Shown here: positions 46,969-58,500 of the stretch, in pieces
How the letters are laid out: every line of letters starts with the position of its first letter
How positions within the stretch are numbered: position 1 is the first letter of the stretch
DNA from: Watersipora subatra
Lineage: Eukaryota > Bryozoa > Gymnolaemata > Cheilostomatida > Watersiporidae
Reading direction: 5' to 3'
NCBI RefSeq assembly: GCF_963576615.1
Contig: NC_088714.1
Span: 372,001-436,000, forward strand
Length of the DNA: 64,000 nucleotides
Position numbers and translations under genes: made by a program
The notes under the pieces: model-generated
The model's database searches: none
The model's input: the letters and a program-made list of their open reading frames with translations, nothing else
What the model was told of the DNA's origin: nothing

Positions 46969-49015
46969 CTGTGATGATGCAATGACGAAACCAGCAATGC
47001 TTTTCGATTATTTATTGTTATCCTCTGATATCTCTCAACATAATGATAGGTTATCCGTCTTTATTATAAGGAAAATATGCCTTCTCAATGTCGCTATATT
47101 TGCAAATGAGAAAACCTCAGAAAAGGCTTTTAGGCCTGATATATTGCACAACGTAGTGCTGACATATGAAACCATTTTAGTAGGAGCTGCTGCTATCCAA
47201 AGCGCGGTGAGAATGACAATTATGTACAGTTTTCTTTATTGTTATATATTTCAGCCTTCTTTTTTATATTTGATGTTCACTTTGAAGGCGCTAAGCAAGC
47301 ATCGAACTTCATAAATTCTTTTATAGTATTTAATGGCAAATGAAACTTGACAGCTTATCGAGTGGCCAAGTTGTTAAGCTCTTGCTAAAGAGAGGCACCC
47401 AACATGTCGTCTTGTTCAGCCCCAATGCTGTCTGCTGCCGGTCTGGATAAGTAATACATCAAGTAAAAGTTCTTGTTAAAGTAAAGACTGCTGCTAAGAC
47501 CAAGTATAAGAAAGCATAATTGAAGACGTTCATCAAGACTCTATGTTGGCCCGGTTGTCCTGCTCTCATTTTTCTTCTTTATATGTACATCTAGTTAATT
47601 CTTAAACTTCTCATGGCAAGTATTGCAGGACCTTTTTCATAAGGTGAATGACCTATTGACCTTATGAATGACCTTATCGACCAATATCCCTGTTATTACT
47701 GCTACAACACTGAATAAATGAATCGATTACGAAAAGCAAAAATATTTATCCAGTTTAAAAAGAAACCAGCGCTTCTACCTTAGTTAGAACTACAACTACA
47801 TACATGTAAACCTGAGCCTGATAGACAGCCAATAAGCGAGGAGATGTTGCTAACTCTATCGAAATTTCAGCTAGTAAATAAAATATTTACCTAACTTACA
47901 TAATGCAGTATGCTATTCAAACCCTTCCATGGATGGCTATGCATTCAAAATAAGGTGTTTCAGCTAAAACTAACCTTTTAACATTCCAACTCAACATTGT
48001 CTGGCACAGAGCGGTTAGATACAACTACATTTAGTTAGTTGGCTGAAAATATAGCCTAAAAGTCACAAAAAAGACAGAGCCATTCGTCACTGAACAACTA
48101 TTGGATTCCCTGCATATTACTGGCCCATTACTGACAGTTTGTCATGGGCCCATAACTCCAATAAACAACTGATAAGTCCTTGTACTGTACTTTTGACTCC
48201 ATAACCCAGGTAATCTCCATATCAACATTTTAAGATGGATACTCCAGTTCAATGCTTTCAATTATGTTTGAGACAAGCTTTGCTTCCATTGCTTTCTGTT
48301 TTCGTATTGGTACAAGAGGCCTAGCTGAGCACAGAGATATACATAACAGCAAGGAATTACCACATAGCATTGCATTCATCTGTGAGTCCTAGTGACATGC
48401 ATCTATCGCATGATACATGTATATCTTACCTTATACCAGATGTCTATGGTAGATGGATAAATTCAAATTAACAATACCAAACACAAAACAGCAATAATTT
48501 TTGAAATAGCGATGATGTTTATTAGAATCGTCAGGGTGCTGTTACTCAAACACATCTACCGTGATTTCTCACGCCTGAACTTTTGCTACTTTGTGGTTTT
48601 TTCAATAGCCCCAGTTTTATTGGAAGTGATATGGAGAAATGAGATGAGGCCAACATACATGTAACTTCAACAATAGTTTGAACTATGAAGTAGGCTATTG
48701 ACCACTTGGTTTACCAACTAGATTCACAAAACAAATGCTACAATTCTAGCTTGTCACCTGTCGAAGGCTAAAAAAGTGAAGATAATTCCTAAACTAGGTA
48801 ATAAACTTTGGCCACAAAATTTCCTTACTACTTTTCTTTTGATTTAAAAGATAAACAAGGAAATTGGTCTAGACTACTGTTTTCAGACAAAGCAAGACTG
48901 AACCCAATATTTTAATTATACATGTGGGTCAATTTGCTTTTATATTGTCATATATTACAGGATATTATATCTATTGCAGAAGGAAGAGTTGAGGCTACTA
49001 TTTTTTGTAGTCGGT
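46969..49015. other. Convergent intergenic region, left part
   Basis: It holds the 3' UTR of gene 1 and unique AT-rich sequence. A 110-codon plus frame at 46982-47314 has no family features. No gene recognised. Confidence 0.45.
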
Positions 49016-52000
49016 GCTGACACCTGAAACTGCCATGAGATGTGACTGAGTCAAAAGACGTTACTGAGTTATAAGATGTTACTGAAATATAAGATGTTAC
49101 TGAGTCATAAGATGTTACTGAGTCATAAGATGTTACTGAGTCATAAGATGTTACTGAGTAATAAGATGTTACTGAGTCATAAGATGTTACTGAGTTATAA
49201 GATGTTACTGAGTTATAAGATGTTACTGAGTAATAAGATGTTACTGAGTTATAAGATGTGACTGAGTTATGAGATGTTACTGAATTATAAGTTGTTACTG
49301 AGTAATAAGACGTTACTGAGTAATAAGATGTTACTGAGTCATAAGATGTTACTGAGTCATAAGATGTTACTGAGTAATAAGACGTTACTGAGTAATAAGA
49401 CGTTACTGAGTCATAAGATGTTACTGAGTTATAAGATGTGACCGAGTCATAAGATGTTACTGAGTTATAAGTTGTTACTGAGTAATAAGATGTTACTGAA
49501 TCATAAGATTTTACTGACTTGTAAGATGTTACTGAATAATAAGATGTTACTGAGTAATAAGATGTTACTGAGTTATAAGATGTGACTGAGTTATGAGATG
49601 TTACTGAGTTATAAGTTGTTACTGAGTAATAAGACGTTACTGAGTAATAAGATGTTACTGAATAATAAGATGTTACTGAGTCATAAGATGTTACTGAGTT
49701 ATAAGATGTGACTGAGTCATAAGATGTTACTGAGTAATAAGATGTTACTGAGTCATAAGATGTTACTGAGTTATAAGATGTTACTGAGTAATAAGATGTT
49801 ACTGAATCATAAGATGTTACTGAGTCATAAGATGTTACTGAGTCATAAGATGTTACTGAGTTATAAGATGTTACTGAGTAATAAGATGTTACTGAGTCAT
49901 AAGATGTTACTGAATCATAAGATGTTACTGAGTAATAAGATGTTACTGAATCATAAGATGTTACTGAGTCATAAGATGTTACTGAGTAATAAGATGTTAC
50001 TGAGTCATAAGATGTTACCGAGTCATAAGATGTTACTGAGTTGTAAGATGTGACTGAGTTATGAGATGTTACTGAGTTATAAGATGTTACTGAGTTATAA
50101 GATGTTACTGAGTTATGAGATGTTACTGAGTTATAAGATGTTACTGAGTTATAAGATGTTACTGAGTTATAAGATGTGACTGAGTTATGAGATGTTACTG
50201 AGTTATAAGTTGTTACTGAGTAATAAGACGTTACTGAGTAATAAGATGTTACTGAGTCGTAAGATGTTACTGAGTCATAAGATGTTACTGAGTTGTAAGA
50301 TGTTACTGAGTAATAAGATGTTACTGAGTCATAAGATGTTACTGAGTCATAAGATGTGACTGAGTAATAAGATGTTACTGAATCATAAGATTTTACTGAG
50401 TTGTAAGATGTGACTGAGTTATGAGATGTTACTGAGTTATAAGTTGTTACTGAGTAATAAGATGTTACTGAGTAATAAGATGTTACTGAGTTATAAGTTG
50501 TTACTGAGTAATAAGATGTTACTGAGTTATAAGATGTGACTGAGTTATGAGATGTTACTGAGTTATAAGATGTTACTGAGTAATAAGATGTTACTGAATC
50601 ATAAGATGTTACTGAGTCATAAGATGTTACTGAGTAATAAGATGTTACTGAGTCATAAGATGTTACTGAGTCATAAGATGTTACTGAGTTATAAGATGTG
50701 ACTGAGTTGTAAGATGTGACTGAGTCATAAGATGTTACTGAGTTATAAGATGTGACTGAGTTATGAGATGTTACTGAGTTATAAGATGTTACTGAGTTAT
50801 AAGATGTTACTGAGTTATGAGATGTTACTGAGTTATAAGATGTTACTGAGTTATAAGATGTTACTGAGTTATAAGATGTTACTGAGTCATAAGATGTTAC
50901 TGAGTAATAAGATGTTACTGAATCATAAGATGTTACTGAGTCATAAGATGTTACTGAGTAATAAGATGTTACTGAGTCATAAGATGTTACTGAGTCATAA
51001 GATGTTACTGAGTTATAAGATGTGACTGAGTTGTAAGATGTGACTGAGTCATAAGATGTTACTGAGTTATAAGATGTGACTGAGTTATGAGATGTTACTG
51101 AGTTATAAGATGTTACTGAGTTATAAGATGTTACTGAGTTATGAGATGTTACTGAGTTATAAGATGTTACTGAGTTATAAGATGTTACTGAGTTATAAGA
51201 TGTGACTGAGTTATGAGATGTTACTGAGTTATAAGTTGTTACTGAGTAATAAGATGTTACTGAGTAATAAGATGTTACTGAGTCATAAGATGTTACTGGG
51301 TCATAAGATGTGACTGAGTAATAAGATGTTACTGAATCGTAAGATTTTACTGAGTTGTAAGATGTGACTGAGTTATGAGATGTTACTGAGTTATAAGATG
51401 TTACTGAGTAATAAGATGTTACTGAGTAATAAGATGTTACTGAGTCATAAGATGTTACTGAGTCATAAGATGTTACTGAGTAATAAGTTGTTACTGAGTA
51501 ATAAGATGTTACTGAATCATAAGATGTTACTGAGTCATAAGATGTTACTGAGTAATAAGATGTTACAGAGTCATAAGATGTTACTGAGTCATAAGATGTT
51601 ACTGAGCTATAAGATGTTACTGAGTTATGAGATGTTACTGAGTTATAAGATGTTACTGAGTTATAAGATGTTACTGAATAATAAGATGTTACTGAGTCAT
51701 AAGATGTTACTGAGTTATAAGATGTGACTGAGTCATAAGATGTTACTGAATAATAAGATGTTACTGAGTCATAAGATGTTACTGAGTTATAAGATGTGAC
51801 TGAATCATAAGATTTTACTGAGTTGTATGATGTGACTGAGTCATAAGATGTTACTGTATCATAAGATGTTACTGAGTAATAAGATGTTACTGAGTCATAA
51901 GATGTTACTGAGTAATAAGATGTTACTGAATCATAAGATGTTACTGAGTCATAAGATGTTACTGAGTCATAAGATGTTACAGAGTCATAAGATGTTACTG

Positions 52001-52160
52001 AGTTATAAGATGTTACTGAGTAATAAGTTGTTACTGAGTAATAAGATGTTACTGAGTAATAAGATGTTACTGAGTTATAAGATGTGACTGAGTTATGAGA
52101 TGTTACTGAGTTATAAGTTGTTACTGAGTAATAAGACGTTATCAAGTCATAAGATGCTAC
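49016..52160. repeat. 18-bp satellite array, about 174 copies, between the two convergent genes
   Basis: The unit GATGTTACTGAGTNATAA varies mainly at N and at TTAC/TGAC. The 18-bp period and an accidental lack of minus-strand stops give a 1065-codon open frame with the hexapeptide TSYDSV. Longer blocks recur: the context ACTGAGTTGTAAGATGTGAC at 50701 and 51025 is offset by 324 bp (18 units), and a neighbouring block at 50047 and 50749 by 702 bp (39 units), so there is higher-order structure. It ends about 200 bp from the stop codon of gene 2. Confidence 0.98.
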
Positions 52161-52301
52161 TGAGATATGTCATCTAGATTCATTGAGCAAGAGATGCATA
52201 AACCAGAGTTCCCATGGTAAAAATTCCTCAACAAACCGACAGTATGTCTAATTTTAATCAAATACAATTTTGTTATCAACAACAATCACATAAATTTCTA
52301 A

Positions 52302-52307
52302 TTTATT
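52302..52307 (-). terminator. Candidate polyadenylation signal of SEC14-like gene 2
   Basis: TTTATT on + reads AATAAA on -, about 60 bp after the stop codon of gene 2 and before the satellite. It would keep the transcript out of the array. Confidence 0.5.
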
Positions 52308-52366
52308 TTTTGATATGGAGATAGTGAAAAATAGGTAGATCTTAGGTACAGAAAGTTAGAACAGCG

Positions 52367-52503
52367 TTAGACAGCAGCGAAATTCGTTTTGGCTAGCCAT
52401 GTGTCTGTTTCCCCTAAACTTTCTTCATTCGTGTAAATATCAATTTGGTAATAGAGTTTTTTGGGTGAGGTCCAGCTAAAGGTGTTGTCAAAGATTAGAT
52501 AAT
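52367..52503 (-). CDS. SEC14L2: Gene 2 exon 10 (last)
   Basis: 137 nt after CTTTTTCTAG to TAA. YYLIFDNTFSWTSPKKLYYQ aligns with gene 1 exon 10; the following tail (IDIYTNEESLGETDTWLAKT...) does not. The exon has no long open frame of its own and was found by matching gene 1. Confidence 0.93.
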
Positions 52504-55500
52504 CTAGAAAAAGATTGGTATTCTATATTCATCTTAATGGTTTGTATTAAGAATAGTCTATAACAAATGACAGGTGGTGACAGGTAGCATAACAAGAAAT
52601 GACCAGTGGCTACAGTTCGCTCAAACAGCTGAGTGGCAGTAACTCGTAATACATGATGCCAAATTACTGAAAAGCATCCACAGTCCCTCCTGTAATTTTG
52701 ACAGCCATCTATGCCAGAAGACTGTTCAAAAATGAAATGTTCAAAACCAAAAATAAACTTTCCTATTACAAATAGTAGGAATAATTTTAATCTGTTCCAA
52801 GTTGTTGAAAACAACTTTCATGAGCGTTTTCATATTATTTTACATGATAAACTGTATATGACAAAGATAATAGGTAATATACATGTATAAAATAAGGAAA
52901 TTTCGTGAAATACTCTGGTAAAAGCAAAGGTAATACGGTAGTATACAACTCTATGTTTATAGTCGGTGAGTACTAGTATACAACTCTATGTTTATAGTCA
53001 GTGATTACTAGTATAAAACTCTGTTTATAGTCAGTGATTACTAGTATAAAACTCTGTTTATAGTCAGTGATTACTAGTATACAACTCTGTTTATAGTCAG
53101 TGAGTCCTAGTATACAACTATATGTTTATAGTCAGTGAGTACTAGTATACAACTCTATGTTTATAGTCAGTGAGTACTAGTATACAACTCTATGTTTATA
53201 GTCAGTGAGTCCTAGTATACAACTCTATGTTTATAGTCAGTGAGTACTAGTATACAACTCTATGTTTATAGTCAGTGAGTACTGGTATACAACTTCATGT
53301 TTATAGTCAGTGAGTACTAGTGTACAACTCTATGTTTATAGTCAGTGAGTAATAGTATACAACTCTATGTTTATAGTCAGTGATTATTAGTATACAAACT
53401 TATGTTTATAGTCAGTGAGTACTAGTATACAACTCTATGTTTAGTCAGTGAGTACTAGTATACAACTCTATGTTTATAGTCAGTGAGTACTAGTATACAA
53501 CTCCATGTTTGTAGTCAGTGTGTACTAGTATACAACTTCATGTTTATAGTCAGTGAATACTAGTATACAACTCCATGTTTATATTCAGTGAGTACTAGAA
53601 TACAACTCTATGTTTATAGTCAGTGATTACTAGTATAAAACTCTGTTTATAGTCAGTGAGTACTAGTATACAACTCCATGTTTGTAGTCAGTGTGTACTA
53701 GTATACAACTTCATGTTTATAGTCAGTGAGTACTAGTATACAACTCTATGTTTATAGTCAGTGAGTACTAGTATACAACTATATGTTTATAGTCAGTGGG
53801 TACTAGTATACAACTCTATGTTTATAGTCAGTGAGTACTAGTATACAACTCTATGTTTATAGTCAGTGAGTACTAGTATACAACTCCATGTTTGTAGTCA
53901 GTGTGTACTAGTATACAACTTCATGTTTATAGTCAGTGAGTACTAGTATACAACTTCATGTTTATATTCAGTGAGTACTAGAATACAACTCTATGTTTAT
54001 AGTCAGTGATTACTAGTATAAAACTCTGTTTATAGTCAGTGAGTACTAGTATACAACTCCATGTTTGTAGTCAGTGTGTACTAGTATACAACTTCATGTT
54101 TATAGTCGGTGAGTACTAGTATACAACTATATGTTTATAGTCAGTGAGTACTAGTATACAACTCTATGTTTATAGTCAGTGAGTACTGGTATACAGCTTC
54201 ATGTTTATAGTCAGTGAGTACTAGTGTACAACTCTATGTTTATAGTCAGTGTGTACTAGTATACAACTCTATGTTTATAATAACAGAAGCCATAAAAATC
54301 ACAAAAAATTCTAGTGTTTCATTCAATCTATTAGCTAAACTGTCAATCAGTAATACCTGTCGAGCCAGGAACTTACCAGCGCCTGTAGGGCAACTTATAC
54401 GCAGCTTCAGAACTATGATAATAAACCGTAAGGCTACATAGCATTGAATGAGCCGCTAGAAATTGTCTTTCTCACATAGAGCTCTGTTTTTTATAGTATC
54501 TTTTACAATTTTACAACTAGCTTCACAGCAATCTGCTGGTTACTTTCTGTTGTCAACTAGCAGCTCGTATAATACTCACATTTTCCTTCCTTCTCACACA
54601 CAATACTTCCATCCTGCTCTAGGATGTGAGAGTCAACTTTACTTCTTGCCATTACGACACGTTCCCTTGTGTCTGTCATGGTTTTCATGGTAATGCCGAA
54701 ACCAATACTGTTTTCCTCTGTCTTAAAGCTCCAACTAACAGGCAGTAAGTAGTGGCATGTAGTGAGGGCAACAAGTGAGGGCAACAAGTGAGGGCAACAA
54801 GTGAGGGTGACAAGTGAGGGTGACAAGTGAGGGTGACAAGTGGAGGTGACAAGTGGAGGTGACAAGTGAGGGCAACAAGTGAGGGTGACAAGTGAAGGTG
54901 ACAAGTGAGGATGACAAGTGAGGATGATAAGTGAGGGTGACAAGTGAGGGTGACAAGTGAGATTGACAAGTGAGGTTGACAAGTGAAAGTGACAAGTGAG
55001 GGCAACAAGTGAGGGTGACAGGTGAGGGTGACAAGTGAAGGTGACAAGTGAAGGTGACAAGTGAGGGTGACAAGTGAAGGTGACAAGTGAGGGTGGCAAG
55101 TGAGGGTGACAAGTGAAGGTGACAAGTGAGGGTGGCAAGTGAAGGTGACAAGTGAGGGTGACAAGTGAGGGTGACAAATGAAGGTGACAAATGAAGGTGA
55201 CAAATGAAGGTGACGAGTGAGGGTGACAAGTGAAGATGACAAGTGAAGGTGACAAGTGAAGGTGACAAGTGAGGGTGACAAGTGAGGGTGACAAGTGAAG
55301 GTGACAAGTGAGGGTGGCAAGTGAAGGTGACAAGTGAGGGTGACAAGTGAGGGTGACAAATGAAGGTGACAAATGAAGGTGACAAATGAATGTGACAAAT
55401 GAAGGTGAAAAGTGAAGGTGACAAGTGAGGGTGACAAGTGAAGGTGACAAGTGAAGGTGACAAGTGAGGGTGACAAGTGAAGGTGACAAGTAAGGGCAAC

Positions 55501-58500
55501 AAGTGAGGGTGACAAGTGAGGGTGACAAGTGAGGGTGACAAGTGAAGGTGACAAGTGAGGGTGACAAGTGAGGGTGACAAGTGAGGGTGACAAGTGAGGG
55601 CAACAAGTGAGGGCAACAAGTGAAGGTGACAAGTGAAGGTGACAAGTGAGGGTGATGAGTGAAGGTGTCAACTTAGGGCAACAAGTGAAGGTGACAAGTG
55701 AAGGTGACAAGTGAAGGTGACAAGTGAAGGTGTCAACTTAGGGTGACAAGTGCGAGTATCAACTTAGGGTGACAAGTGCGGGTATCAACTTAGGGTGACA
55801 AGTAAAGGTGACAAGTAAAGGTGACACGTAAGGGTGATGAGTAAGACAATTCAGAATGATGAAGGGTACAGCTTAGTGAAACTAAAATTATATGATTTTG
55901 CATAAACTGCATTCATTTCTAACAAGTTTGACATTAAACAGAGTGATTTATGTTTGTTAGTCAGAAGTTGTGTCTATCAATGCCTGAGTATTACTCTGAT
56001 AGACCATCTGCAGGAGATCGAGTGTGACTGGTTAAATCTTCCACAACAGACTTTCAGGTGTTACAGGTAAATCAGCAGAAAACCTCTGCTGTAATTAAAA
56101 TAGGTAAACCTCCGCTGCAGTAGGTAAGAAAAAAGAAGTGCATAGATATGGAGACCCTTATTACCTTAGAACACTTCCAGGTGATGGTATTTTGCACTCT
56201 ATTTTGAGTTCATTGCCAGCATTCACAGTGATCACCTCCATGTACTTGGTCTGAATCGCCTCATCAATGAAGTACTCTGAGGGCACTTCTCCCCCATGGC
56301 AGATCTATATAAAGATTGCAAGCAAGACTCTCATCTAAGTGCACGGTCAAAGATGACACATTTTTAAATTGACAAAAGATTGCAGTGAAACCAATGTAAA
56401 TAACTCTACAGGTCAAAATTAACAGGACAGCAGCATCATATTCAAAATCAAAAACTAGACTACAATGTGTGAAGAAATACCTTGTGCAAGCAAAGCTGGT
56501 CCCCATTTGGCCCAGTCATGCTGCCACCAAGGTAAGCAGGCAGCTGATCTTTATCTATATATTTAAGCAGCTCCTGCTTGTAATCTCTTCCAAGCACCTT
56601 TATCTTCTTTCTTACATCTTTGTTGATTATTGGCTTGGCTACCTTCCAGAGGATCGGAAAGATCGCTGGCGCTAAAAGTGAACATTCTAGTATGAGAAGG
56701 AGAATAACATACCCCTGCCCAGTATCCCTATAATAGATCTATACTTAAGGAAGGAGAGTAATATACCCCTGCCCAGTATCTCTAAAATAGATTTAGACTT
56801 AAGGAAGGAGAATAACATACCCCTGCCCAGTATCCCTATAATAGATCTATACTTAAGGAAGGAGAGTAATATACCCCTGCCCAGTATCTCTAAAATAGAT
56901 TTAGACTTAAGGAAGGAGAATAACATACCCCTGCCCAGTATCCCTATAATAGATCTATACTTAAGAAAGGAGAGTAATATACCCCTGCCCAGTATCTCTA
57001 AAATAGATTTAGACTTAAGGAAGGAGAGTAACATACCCCTGCCCAGTATCCCTAAAATAGATTTATACTTAAAGGTTGACTTGCAACACAATTCATATTA
57101 CAGTTATTTGGTATCAAAAGATTCGCCATGTCTTACTCTGTTGTGTTGTAAGTGCCAAATATGTGGAAATGTGATTACAAGCTCTTAAAAGCTCAAAAAT
57201 GAAAAGCCGCCGTAGATTGGAATCTCTTTATTTCTCTGACGTAGTCATGAAATTTATTTATTGTCTTGTCATGTGATATTCTCATGTGAATAGAAAGGTC
57301 AATAAAAAGCTCAATATAAAACTCATCGTAACACTGGTTTATGACAAACACTTCGGGTTTTACTGAAGACTCCGTATCAAATATAAATGCTCGCTACTTT
57401 AAGTTTTATTTCGGTTTGGTCTAATCGACAAGTCGTAATCTAATCAGGTGACCCAATACTTCGCAAATAATTTCTGCAGCACTTTTCGATTATCACCAAT
57501 GACCAACAGGCTCGTAATGATTATCAGACAATAATATGTACTCCTTTGAGGTAACGCTAAAAAATTAAACGAATTTTTACGGTAAGTTATAAGATATCAC
57601 TGCTAAAAGTGAGTAGTGACAGCATTACAATGGCGATAAAACAGACGCGTAAGAACAATAGACATGGTTTTATTGAATGCGTAAAGTATATTTGTGAAAA
57701 TATTTCGACGAATAAGGTTGCATGAAAGTGTAAACAGAAACCATCTACCACAACTACGTCACATTTGGGCCGTTTTGGAAAGAGAATCCAAACTACGGCG
57801 GTCTCGTGTGGTTGCGATTAACTGTTCGTTTTTCAGCTTTTAAGAGCTTGTAATCACATCCCCACATATTTTGCACCTACAACACAACAGAGTAAGACAT
57901 GGTGAATCTTTTCATATCAAATAACTGTAATGTGAATTTTGTTGCGAGTCAACCTTTAAGGAAGGAGAGTAACATATACCCTTGCCCAGTATCCCTAAAA
58001 TAGACTTAAACTTAAGGAAGGAGAGTAACATACCCCTGTCCAGTATCCCTAAAATAGACTTAAACTTAAGGAAGGAGAGTAACATACCCCTGTCCAGTAT
58101 CCCTAAAATAGATTTAGACTTAAGGAAGGAGAGTAACATACCCCTGTCCAGTATCCCTAAACTAGATTTAGACTTAAGGAAGGAGAGTAACATACCCCTG
58201 CCCAATATCCCTAAACTAGATCTATACTCAAGGAAGGAGAGTAACATACCCCTGCCCAGTATCCCTAAAATAGATTTAGACTTAAGGAAGGAGAATAACA
58301 TACCCCTGCCCAATATCCCTAAACTAGATCTATACTTAAGGAAGGAGAGTAACATACCCCTGCCCAGTATCCCTAAAATAGATTTAGACTTAAGGAAGGA
58401 GAATAACATACCTCTGCCCAGTATCCCTAAAATAGATTTAGACTTAAGGAAGGAGAGTAACATACCCCCAGTATTCCTGCAAGATAGCTAGACCTAAACA

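Noticed and set aside
48948..52145. 1065-codon minus-strand open frame
   Set aside because: It coincides with the 18-bp satellite; period divisible by three and a stop-free unit explain it. No splice, promoter or family evidence.
54557..55710. Three overlapping minus frames of about 300-360 codons
   Set aside because: All three frames of the 13-bp array are open. Only the exon 9 part (54580-54734) is coding.
56687..58491. Frames on both strands with ILGRGMLLSFLK- or PSIPKIDLDLRK-like repeats
   Set aside because: The 54-bp array lies within intron 6 of gene 2; the frames arise from its 54-bp (3 x 18) period.
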